Positions 33,732 to 41,807 of a stretch of 42,995 nucleotides of DNA are shown piece by piece. Made by a program: the position numbers and the translations under genes. The DNA is from Bacteroidetes bacterium GWF2_40_14 (GTDB taxonomy: Bacteria; Bacteroidota; Bacteroidia; Bacteroidales; UBA932): assembly GCA_001769195.1 (NCBI GenBank), contig MEOK01000023.1, positions 1 to 42,995 of the forward strand. The letters are read 5' to 3'. Each line of letters opens with the position of its first letter. The stretch's first letter is position 1. The notes below the pieces were generated by a model. That model saw only the letters and a list, made by a program, of their open reading frames with translations. It was not told the DNA's origin and searched no databases.

Positions 33732-33733
33732 CC

Positions 33734-34516
33734 ATGAATGATATAAAAGCTATTTTCTTCGATATAGATGGAACGCTGGTAAGTTTCAACACCCACAAAG
33801 TTCCTCAATCTGCAATTGACTCTATTGCAGCACTCAGGGCAAACGGAATTAAAACTTTTGTGGCTACAGGGCGAATGATTGGGGCACTGAATGTGGTGGA
33901 ATCCCTGAAGTTTGATGGATATGTGGCCTATAACGGAGCATACTGTGTTACGGCCGAAGGTAAACTCGTCTTTTCAAGCCCTATTGACCGAAACGACTTG
34001 GTAAAATTAGCAAATATGCTTGAAAATGATCATTTTCCGGTTGCCTTCATGAAGCTCCATGAAACTACTATCAACTATGTGGATAACACTGTTCTAGAGG
34101 TTCTTGAACAGATAAATCTTCCTGTTCCGCGTATAGAAGATCCGTTTCAAACGATAAAGGAAGATGTCTATCAGATTTGCATATACTCCGATACTGAAAA
34201 AGAGAGACAGATACTTGATGAAGTATTGCACAACTGTATTTCTAACCGCTGGTCTAATCTCTTCGCCGATATCAATATGCGTGGCAATCACAAAAGTTCC
34301 GGGATGGACCATATGATTACTCATTTCGGAATTGATCTAAAGCAAACAATGGCTTTTGGTGATGGAGGTAATGATATCCCAATGTTGAAACATGCTGCCA
34401 TAGGTATTGCTATGGGTAATGCAGATAAAAATGTAAAATCCAATGCCGATTACATAACTGATACTGTTGATTGCGAAGGAATCAGCAAGGCACTTGAATT
34501 TTTTAAACTTATATAA
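33734..34516 (+). CDS. Cof-type HAD-IIB phosphatase
   Basis: The 260-residue protein has HAD motif I FFDIDGTLVSF near residues 7-17 with both catalytic aspartates. Motif II is in TFVATGR, and motif III/IV in MAFGDGGNDIPMLKHAAIGIAMGNA. The cap is of type IIB. Such enzymes dephosphorylate sugar phosphates or nucleotides with Mg. The ATG at 33734 is preferred over a TTG at 33725, which lies inside the promoter-like octamer. It ends 15 bp before the GH43 gene, so both may share a transcript, and the enzyme could act on a sugar phosphate, but this is only positional inference. Confidence 0.9.
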   Translation: MNDIKAIFFDIDGTLVSFNTHKVPQSAIDSIAALRANGIKTFVATGRMIGALNVVESLKFDGYVAYNGAYCVTAEGKLVFSSPIDRNDLVKLANMLENDHFPVAFMKLHETTINYVDNTVLEVLEQINLPVPRIEDPFQTIKEDVYQICIYSDTEKERQILDEVLHNCISNRWSNLFADINMRGNHKSSGMDHMITHFGIDLKQTMAFGDGGNDIPMLKHAAIGIAMGNADKNVKSNADYITDTVDCEGISKALEFFKLI

Positions 34517-34531
34517 TTAATTTGGTCAGTT

Positions 34532-36631
34532 ATGCAGAAAATATTTTGCACAGTTATTTTATTATCAATCCTTACTCTAATATGTGGTCAGGAAAAGAAT
34601 TATAATACTGCTGGCGCGGGCAATCCATTGTTACCCGGATACTTTGCCGATCCAACAATACGCAAGTTCGGTGGAACATATTACCTATACTCTACTACTG
34701 ATGGGACCGCAGGAGGACTTGGACCTTCTCAGGTATGGATATCAAAGGATTTCGTAAACTGGACAATAATGCCCATGAACTGGCCAACGACTCGTCAAAT
34801 ATGGGCTCCAGATGTAATGCAAGGTCCAGATGGAAGATATTACTTTTACTATTGCCAGGCTTGTATGGTTTACTGCGCCATTTCTGATTCACCACTTGGC
34901 CCATGGGTTAATATTTTAGGAGAAAATGAAGCAGTTCTCATCCCTGACAGGTTTGTCCCCGGAGCTATTACTCTTGATCCTCAGAGCTTTTTAGATGATG
35001 ATGGATCTGTATACCTATTCTGGGGCACATGGGGCATTTACAAAAATTTTGGGTGCGGCGCAGGCAAACTGGAAAAGGATATGAAAAGTTTTGAAAAAAA
35101 GATTTTAATACCAAATACCCAAATAACCGATTTCTTTGAAGCGCCTTTTGTGTTCAAAAGAAACGGCATATACTATTTAACATACTCGTCCGGTTCATGC
35201 CACGATCATACATATCGAATTCAGTATGCAACAAGCACCGAAAGTCCTTTAGGCCCATACAAGTTTGCCAGCAACAATCCGATACTTGAAACCTCCGATG
35301 ACGGTACCATTCATGGCCCGGGTCATCATAGCATTCTTAAGGAAGGCAATGATTATTACATTATTTACCATTGTCATAATATTCCATTTTCTACTCGCGG
35401 ATTCAATCGGCAGATTTGTGCGGACAAACTTGAGTTCGATAAAGATGGTAATATTCTGAAGGTTAAAGCAGGACATAATGGTGTTGGATATTTAGCAATT
35501 GATTCAAATCCTTTTAAAAATATTGTGTTTGGCAGAAAGATCACAGCATCATCATCTTATAATAGTGACTTCCGTCCTGAATATGCTATAGATGATAATA
35601 ATGCCACACTTTGGCGTGCATCCAGCTGCAAATCAGGAGAGTGGTTAACTATCGATCTTGGTAAAAGAAGTGATATTTGCAGAATTTGGACTCAATTTGA
35701 ATATGCGACCTCTTTTTATCAATATAAATACGAGGTGTCCGACAATGGGCGAAACTGGAAAGTGTTTGCAGACAGGAGCACAAATACAATTTCTGGAAGT
35801 CCAATGATTGACCATGGTAATGTTAGAGCAAGGTATTTAAGATTGACCGTAACAGGTAATGAGAAAAACGGATTATTCCCTGCAATATGGAACATAAAGG
35901 TTTTCTCCGATGGCAAAGACCCATTCTCTTCAAATAATGCGCGTTTTAATGGACAGTCTATAGCAGCAGTACCAGAAAGGAGGGGCCTTCTTATAGAAAT
36001 AGACGCTGAAGAATATGAACTTGGAACCAGGCCTGATATATTGAGAAACAAAGCACACCAAAATATCAAAAGTGACAATCAATTTTTTAAAGCTCTTTTT
36101 GAGGGAGCAATGATTGAAAATATTCAAGGTAAAAAAGCTTTTGCATTTGATACTTTGAATATTTATCGGTCAAACTTCGGACTTCCACCCACCATGAAAG
36201 CAAATGCTCCATACACCGTTATTGCCTGGGTATATTCTTCTTCTCCTCGTAAAAATGAATATTTTATTGATATTAATGATGCCCAGGGAGAGCTCGAAAA
36301 GATAATTGTGGGTTACGGCACTTGCGAACGCAGCGGCATAACGATGCACCATGGATGGTTTGAAGATATAGGAGTAAAAGAACTCTCCGGAGATACGGAG
36401 TGGAAACACATTGCTGTCACATTCGACGGATATATAGAAAAAGTTTATATAAATGGGCAACAAGTTGCCGAAAAGAATATTTTTTTAAATATTGTCCAAT
36501 CACAAAATATAACTCTCGGTGCAAAATCGACAGGAGAGTTCCCTTTCAGAGGAAAGCTTCACTCACTTAAGTTCTATGATACACCACTTGAGTTTTCGGC
36601 AATAGCAAATGATTTTCTTAAAACTAAGTAA
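34532..36631 (+). CDS. secreted GH43 glycosidase with F5/8 C and LamG-like domains
   Basis: The 699-residue protein has a signal peptide at about 1-19. A five-bladed GH43 domain follows at about 30-325: catalytic base D40 in GYFADPTIRK, pKa-modulating D149 in LDPQSFLDDDG and the acid E203 in FFEAPFVFKRNG. A discoidin (F5/8 type C, CBM32-like) domain is at about 335-460 (FGRKITASSSYNSDFRPEYA, LTIDLGKRSDICRIWTQFEY). A LamG/concanavalin-like domain is at about 500-699. GH43 enzymes attack arabinan, arabinoxylan or xylan side chains. Given araA, araD and araB downstream, alpha-L-arabinofuranosidase or arabinanase is most likely. The 3' end overlaps the convergent AraC gene by 8 bp. Confidence 0.9.
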   Translation: MQKIFCTVILLSILTLICGQEKNYNTAGAGNPLLPGYFADPTIRKFGGTYYLYSTTDGTAGGLGPSQVWISKDFVNWTIMPMNWPTTRQIWAPDVMQGPDGRYYFYYCQACMVYCAISDSPLGPWVNILGENEAVLIPDRFVPGAITLDPQSFLDDDGSVYLFWGTWGIYKNFGCGAGKLEKDMKSFEKKILIPNTQITDFFEAPFVFKRNGIYYLTYSSGSCHDHTYRIQYATSTESPLGPYKFASNNPILETSDDGTIHGPGHHSILKEGNDYYIIYHCHNIPFSTRGFNRQICADKLEFDKDGNILKVKAGHNGVGYLAIDSNPFKNIVFGRKITASSSYNSDFRPEYAIDDNNATLWRASSCKSGEWLTIDLGKRSDICRIWTQFEYATSFYQYKYEVSDNGRNWKVFADRSTNTISGSPMIDHGNVRARYLRLTVTGNEKNGLFPAIWNIKVFSDGKDPFSSNNARFNGQSIAAVPERRGLLIEIDAEEYELGTRPDILRNKAHQNIKSDNQFFKALFEGAMIENIQGKKAFAFDTLNIYRSNFGLPPTMKANAPYTVIAWVYSSSPRKNEYFIDINDAQGELEKIIVGYGTCERSGITMHHGWFEDIGVKELSGDTEWKHIAVTFDGYIEKVYINGQQVAEKNIFLNIVQSQNITLGAKSTGEFPFRGKLHSLKFYDTPLEFSAIANDFLKTK

Positions 36632-37502
36632 TATAACCATCTTTATCTTTTTCAAATAATGTTCTATATTGAGATGGTGTATGACCTGTTAAATACTTGA
36701 ACTGACGGTTAAAATTAGCAATATTCCGATAACCGCATTCGTACGCAATTTGTGAAATATTCATTGACAGCCCCGATAGGAGTTTCCGTGCGAAACTCAC
36801 TCTTATATCTGCAAGGCATTCAAATATAGTCTTTTGGGCACGGCGTTTAAAATATCGGCACAAAGCAGACGAGTTGAATCCAATATGTGCCGCAACTTCG
36901 TCAAGCGTTATGTTGTTGCGGAAGTTATTCAAAAGATAGCGATATACTTTATTTACAGGGTCATTGGCATTATCCCCTACCAGATTTTGAGAATATCCCC
37001 CACTGGTGAGGAGTTTATAGTTTTTCATATTGCCAAGGAATTCAAGTATCCTCATAAGGGCAAAAATACGCGTAACTCCAGTGAGTCGATCGATATATCG
37101 CATCATACGTGTTATTCGTTCTATATTTGGCGCATTGGTGAATTTAACGCCTCTCTTACTGCGTTCCAGAAGATCTGCTATCACTGAGAATTCGCTCATG
37201 CAGGCTAGCTTTTCCGGAAAGATATCAACGGAGAATTGCAACACTTCGCAACCGCTTATTTTTGCCGGGTCATTTTCTGTAAGCCCGTAACACATATGGA
37301 AATGAGGGAGATTCGCTCCAAAGAGAACAAGATCGCCGGGATAATAATCGTCCATATAGTCGCCAACAAATCGTCGTCCCCCACCCGATGTTATGACAAT
37401 AAGCTCGTACTCCTCATGATAATGCCACGGCATTGTGAAGTGTTGATAGATCTTGTGGGAGAAGGTAGTTCCCGGATCATGTATTACCTTTTCATAAATC
37501 AT
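36624..37502 (-). CDS. AraC family regulator of the arabinose locus
   Basis: The 292-residue protein has an N-terminal cupin (HFTMPWHYHEEYELIVITSG, then a PGDLVLFGANLPHF turn). The C-terminal HTH pair comprises NNITLDEVAAHIGFNSSALC and the second motif MNISQIAYECGYRNIANFNRQFKYLTGHTPSQYR. It is convergent with the GH43 gene and divergent from araA, with 168 bp between it and araA, where its operator probably lies. Sensing of arabinose or an arabino-oligosaccharide is a fair inference from location only. The protein family is certain; the symbol araC in the E. coli sense is not assigned, since Bacteroidota often use other regulators. Confidence 0.85.
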   Translation of the reverse strand: MIYEKVIHDPGTTFSHKIYQHFTMPWHYHEEYELIVITSGGGRRFVGDYMDDYYPGDLVLFGANLPHFHMCYGLTENDPAKISGCEVLQFSVDIFPEKLACMSEFSVIADLLERSKRGVKFTNAPNIERITRMMRYIDRLTGVTRIFALMRILEFLGNMKNYKLLTSGGYSQNLVGDNANDPVNKVYRYLLNNFRNNITLDEVAAHIGFNSSALCRYFKRRAQKTIFECLADIRVSFARKLLSGLSMNISQIAYECGYRNIANFNRQFKYLTGHTPSQYRTLFEKDKDGYIT

Positions 37503-37570
37503 TTTTTACACATTTATCCACCGATAATCCAGTTTGGGCAAATATAGTATAAATATCTGCAAATTACACA

Positions 37571-37602
37571 TTGGCTTTAGCTTATTATTGAATATACTTT
37601 TG
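37571..37602 (+). promoter_or_regulatory. araA promoter
   Basis: TTGG at 37571 (-33, preceded by CA) and TACTTTTG at 37595-37602 (-7, exact TAnnTTTG) are separated by 21 nt, the distance known for Bacteroidota promoters. The element lies 68 nt before the araA ATG, leaving a leader for a regulator or ribosome site. Confidence 0.6.
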
Positions 37603-37670
37603 TATAACTATTAGCGTATGGTATCTCGTAATAAGACATGAGAAATTAGAAACAACTAACAAATAAAAAT

Positions 37671-39167
37671 ATGAATCTTCCTGCTTATGAGGTCTGGTTT
37701 ATCACAGGAAGCCAGCACCTGTACGGCGACGAAATACTGAAACAGGTAGCCGGACATTCCCTGAAAATGGTGGAGGAGTTGAACGCCACCGCCGGATTCC
37801 CCACAAAACTAATCTGGAAACCCACTGTAAAATCTTCAGAAGAGATTCTCTCTACAATAATTGCCGCAAACAGCGAAGAGAAATGTGTGGGAATAATTAC
37901 ATGGATGCATACCTTTTCACCTGCAAAGATGTGGATAGCCGGATTAAAGGCATTGCGCAAACCAATTTGTCATCTGCACACACAATTCAATAGTGAGATT
38001 CCGTGGAGTGAAATTGACATGGATTTCATGAACCTTAACCAGAGTGCACATGGTGACCGTGAATTTGGTCATATTGTAAGCAGGATGAAGTTGGGTGTAA
38101 AGGTAGTGGTTGGTTACTGGAAGGACAGGGAGGTATGGGAACGGCTTGATAAGTGGCTGCGTGTCTGTAATGCTTGGGCAGATGCTCAGGATATGAAGAT
38201 TGCACGCTTTGGCGATAATATGAACAATGTTGCTGTTACTGACGGTGACAAAGTAGATGCTGAACTAAGACTTGGTTATCATGTTGATTATTATCCGATA
38301 GGTGATCTTGTTGGGTATGTTGAGAAAGTCACTCCGTCGGAATATGGTGTGTTGCTTAGTGAATACGATAAAATGTATGAGTTTGAACCTGAAGCACGTG
38401 AAGGTGGAAAAAAGCGAACCTCAGTTGTTGAGGCAGCACGTATCGAGGTTGCAATGCGTAAATTTCTGGAGGAAAGAAAAATTAAGGCTTTTACTACAAA
38501 TTTTAATGCCTTGCACGGTCTCCATCAGCTTCCCGGCCTTGCATGTCAGCGACTAATGTCTGAAGGAATCGGATTTGGAGCAGAAGGTGACTGGAAAACT
38601 GCTGCGCTTTTACGTAGCATGAAGGTGATGGCAAACGGGCTGAAAGGTGGAACCTCTTTCATGGAGGATTATACATACAATTTTGACGGTAAAAACTCTG
38701 CAATTTTACAGGCACATATGCTGGAAGTATGCCCATCAATAGCTGCAGCGCGTCCGCGGCTCGAGGTTCATCCGCTCGGAATAGGCGGCAAGGCCGACCC
38801 TGCTCGTCTGGTTTTCAACACAGCCTCAGGCAGAGGAATTGCAGCAACTATTGTTGATATGGGTAACCGGTTTCGCATGATAGTGAATGATGTGGAGATC
38901 ATTGACACCAAAGCTCCTCTTCCAAAACTTCCAGTTGCAAGAGCATACTGGAAACCGATGCCGGACCTGATGACCAGTGCACATGCATGGATTCTTGCGG
39001 GTGGCACACACCATACCAGCTTTTCTGTAGCAATCGACAATGAGTATCTAGAAGATTTTGCACAAATTGCAGATATTGAGATGCTCGTAATTGACAGAAA
39101 TACTACAATCGGAAATTTCAAAAAGGATATTAAGCTAAACGATGTCTATTATAAAATAATGAAATAA
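37671..39167 (+). CDS. araA: L-arabinose isomerase
   Basis: The 498-residue protein is the full usual length. It converts L-arabinose to L-ribulose with Mn in the cytoplasm. Family blocks are clear: EVWFITGSQHLYGD at the start, WMHTFSPAKMWI, HTQFNSEIPW, NLNQSAHGDREFG, GFGAEGDWKTAALLR and EVCPSIAA, and near the end WILAGGTHHTSFS. Metal-ligand equivalents seen are E305 (GAEGDW), H349 (AHMLE) and a His in GGTHH. The segment where other AraA proteins have an acidic residue (FEDL or FDDL) reads FNAL here (N279). It heads araA-symporter-araD-araB with 20-32 bp gaps, probably one operon. Confidence 0.95.
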   Translation: MNLPAYEVWFITGSQHLYGDEILKQVAGHSLKMVEELNATAGFPTKLIWKPTVKSSEEILSTIIAANSEEKCVGIITWMHTFSPAKMWIAGLKALRKPICHLHTQFNSEIPWSEIDMDFMNLNQSAHGDREFGHIVSRMKLGVKVVVGYWKDREVWERLDKWLRVCNAWADAQDMKIARFGDNMNNVAVTDGDKVDAELRLGYHVDYYPIGDLVGYVEKVTPSEYGVLLSEYDKMYEFEPEAREGGKKRTSVVEAARIEVAMRKFLEERKIKAFTTNFNALHGLHQLPGLACQRLMSEGIGFGAEGDWKTAALLRSMKVMANGLKGGTSFMEDYTYNFDGKNSAILQAHMLEVCPSIAAARPRLEVHPLGIGGKADPARLVFNTASGRGIAATIVDMGNRFRMIVNDVEIIDTKAPLPKLPVARAYWKPMPDLMTSAHAWILAGGTHHTSFSVAIDNEYLEDFAQIADIEMLVIDRNTTIGNFKKDIKLNDVYYKIMK

Positions 39168-39187
39168 AAAAAAACAAACTTAAAAAT

Positions 39188-41056
39188 ATGAATGCAGGTT
39201 TTACTTGGATTGATTACACGGTATTTATTATCTATGCGGTAATTATAGTCGGGATCGGATTATGGGTTTCCCGTGTTAAAAAAGGGGAACAGAGAACATC
39301 TTCTGACTATTTTCTTGCCAGCCGCTCATTAAAATGGTGGGCAATAGGAGCCTCGTTGATTGCAGCAAATATCTCTGCCGAACACTTTATTGGAATGTCG
39401 GGTTCCGGATTCCGGATTGGCTTAGGTATAGCTGCTTATGAGTGGATTGCAGCAATAACTTTAATACTTGTAGCAAAATTCCTTTTGCCGCTTATGCTCG
39501 AGAAAAAGATATACACTATGCCTCAACTTCTGAATGAACGTTATGGTAATGGCGTGAGTCTCTCTTTTTCTATATTTTGGCTGATGCTTTACCTTTTCGT
39601 CAATCTGACTTCGGTAGCATGGCTCGGTGCATTGGCAATGGAACAGATTATGGGTGTTCCCGTAATGTGGGGAATCGTGTTTCTATTGTTGTTTTCAGGA
39701 ATTTATTCTATTTACGGAGGGCTAAAATCTGTCGCATGGACAGATGTTATTCAGGTAGTTTTTCTGATTGGTGGCGGACTCATCACTGCCTACTTCGCTC
39801 TAAAATCAGCCGGGCATGGCAGCATGATAGAGGGATTGAGCAATGTTTTCAATTTCGTAAAAGACAATTCTGGAGATATGCATTTCAAAATGGTTATTCC
39901 GGAAGGCTCAGTAGTTACAGATATTGCAACAAAGGAGAAATTCGACATTTTTAAAAATCTGCCGGGCCTGGCTATGATCTTTGGTGCTATTTGGCTCACT
40001 AATATAGGCTATTGGGGTTTTAACCAGTATATTATACAGAAAGGGCTTGCCGCCAAAAATATACATGAGGCAAAAAAGGGTTTGATTTTTGCTGCCTACC
40101 TTAAGATACTGATCCCTATTATTGTCGTTATCCCTGGCATTACCGCCTATGTATTATTCAACAATCCTGAATTGTCCGGAACCATTGGCAATCTGTCCGG
40201 CGATATAACAAAAGCAGACGATGCCTATCCGTGGTTATTGCGCAATTTCACACCTGTGGGAATCAAGGGTCTTGCTTTTGCAGCGCTTGTAGCAGCTGTG
40301 GTTTCATCGCTTGCATCTATGCTCAACAGTACCTCTACTATCTTCACCATGGATATATATAAACAGTTGATAAATAAGACTGCAACAGAGAAACAACTTG
40401 TAAAAGTGGGACGAATTGTGGCATTGATTGCTCTTGTAGTTGCAATGTTCTCAGCTAAACCATTGCTTGGCGGGCTTGATCAGGCATTTCAATATATACA
40501 GGAGTACTCTGGCTATATCTACCCCGGCGTTTGTGTCGTGTTCGGAATGGCACTGCTTTGGAAAAGAGCCACCAACAAAGCTGCTCTTTGGACTGCAATT
40601 GTGACAATTCCTATAGGTATCATCATCAAGATTGCCTTTCCGGAAATGGGATTTCAACTGCGTATGGGCTATGTCTTTATTATTCTGGTTATTCTTTCAG
40701 TCACAATTTCCTTACTTGACAGAAAGCATCTTATCAAAGACGAAGATGAAAATCTTGCCAACAAAAAGAGTATGATAAACGGCTCATATTTGATGTTCTT
40801 ACTGGCCGGTATTTGCACTATTCTGGGTATTATCTTCAGCAAACCTTACTCATACCTTGCATTTGATGCAATATTCACTATGGCTGCCATGTTTGCTTTT
40901 GTAGGCATTATTCTATTGACGAATGCAAAGAGCAGAGTCAAGGACAAAAAAGCATACGACTATCAACCTGAATTATTTAAGATGACTCCGGGGTTAACAC
41001 TTGGATCAATTGGTATAGTTATAATTTTAGTGGTTCTGTATGCCAGCTTTTGGTAG
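39188..41056 (+). CDS. sodium/solute symporter (SSS family), probable arabinose importer
   Basis: The 622-residue membrane protein has about 14 helices. Family features are SDYFLASRSLKWWAIGASLI near residues 39-58, AEHFIGMSGSGF, and LVAAVVSSLASMLNSTSTIF around 373-392, the SSS signature. These transporters use the sodium gradient to take up sugars, amino acids or carboxylates; SglT-like members carry glucose, galactose or xylose. Lying between araA and araD it most likely imports L-arabinose. There is a large loop after helix 5 (about 215-260). It is 20 bp after araA and 32 bp before araD. Confidence 0.9.
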   Translation: MNAGFTWIDYTVFIIYAVIIVGIGLWVSRVKKGEQRTSSDYFLASRSLKWWAIGASLIAANISAEHFIGMSGSGFRIGLGIAAYEWIAAITLILVAKFLLPLMLEKKIYTMPQLLNERYGNGVSLSFSIFWLMLYLFVNLTSVAWLGALAMEQIMGVPVMWGIVFLLLFSGIYSIYGGLKSVAWTDVIQVVFLIGGGLITAYFALKSAGHGSMIEGLSNVFNFVKDNSGDMHFKMVIPEGSVVTDIATKEKFDIFKNLPGLAMIFGAIWLTNIGYWGFNQYIIQKGLAAKNIHEAKKGLIFAAYLKILIPIIVVIPGITAYVLFNNPELSGTIGNLSGDITKADDAYPWLLRNFTPVGIKGLAFAALVAAVVSSLASMLNSTSTIFTMDIYKQLINKTATEKQLVKVGRIVALIALVVAMFSAKPLLGGLDQAFQYIQEYSGYIYPGVCVVFGMALLWKRATNKAALWTAIVTIPIGIIIKIAFPEMGFQLRMGYVFIILVILSVTISLLDRKHLIKDEDENLANKKSMINGSYLMFLLAGICTILGIIFSKPYSYLAFDAIFTMAAMFAFVGIILLTNAKSRVKDKKAYDYQPELFKMTPGLTLGSIGIVIILVVLYASFW

Positions 41057-41088
41057 AATTCAGAGATCATAATAAAAACACAATATAA

Positions 41089-41778
41089 ATGCTGGATAAC
41101 CTAAAAGAAAAAGTTTTAACCGCAAATCTTGAATTGGTAAAATATGGTCTCGTTTTGTTTACCTGGGGAAATGTGAGCGGTATAGACAGAAAAAGCAAGC
41201 TGGTTGTCATAAAGCCGAGCGGAGTATCGTACGATAGCATGACAGTTTCAGATATGGTTGTTGTGAATCTGGAGGGAGAGGTGGTTGAAGGCAGACTAAA
41301 ACCATCTTCGGATACACAGACCCATCTTGAGCTATATAAAGCCTTTCCAAAAACTGGAGGAATCGTCCATACGCACTCAACTTATGCAACTGCCTGGGCC
41401 CAGGCTCAGATGAGTATTCCTGTTGCGGGAACAACACATGCCGACTATTTTAATGGAGATATCCCATGTACCCGCAACATGACAACCGATGAGATTAATG
41501 GCGACTACGAAAGAGAAACAGGTAAAGTTATAGTAGATTGTTTCAGACATATGGATGAAATGCATACACCCGGAGTACTTGTAGCCAATCATGGTCCTTT
41601 CACTTGGGGGAGCTCTCCTGAAGATGCGGTTCATAATGCCATTATTCTGGAAGAGGTGGCACGTATTGCTTCTATTACCAATCTCCTTAATCCGGCCATG
41701 CCTATGAATGACCTGCTTAAAGAGAAACATTTTTCAAGAAAACACGGTCCGGATTCATATTACGGACAAAAGAGATAA
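41089..41778 (+). CDS. araD: L-ribulose-5-phosphate 4-epimerase
   Basis: The 229-residue class II aldolase-fold protein converts L-ribulose 5-phosphate to D-xylulose 5-phosphate, the last step before the pentose-phosphate pathway. Metal-binding histidines are in [16 protein letters not shown] (HTH pair) and [27 protein letters not shown] holds the conserved Asp, and [10 protein letters not shown] is the N-terminal phosphate-binding block. Length is normal (E. coli AraD 231). Close relatives (UlaF, SgbE) catalyse the same reaction; the araA/araB context points to AraD. Confidence 0.93.
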   Translation: MLDNLKEKVLTANLELVKYGLVLFTWGNVSGIDRKSKLVVIKPSGVSYDSMTVSDMVVVNLEGEVVEGRLKPSSDTQTHLELYKAFPKTGGIVHTHSTYATAWAQAQMSIPVAGTTHADYFNGDIPCTRNMTTDEINGDYERETGKVIVDCFRHMDEMHTPGVLVANHGPFTWGSSPEDAVHNAIILEEVARIASITNLLNPAMPMNDLLKEKHFSRKHGPDSYYGQKR

Positions 41779-41807
41779 TATTTTTATATTTAGCAAAATA
41801 AGCATTT

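Noticed and set aside
33725-33733. TTG start for the HAD phosphatase
   Set aside because: The TTG is part of the promoter-like octamer; ATG 33734 fits the family start.
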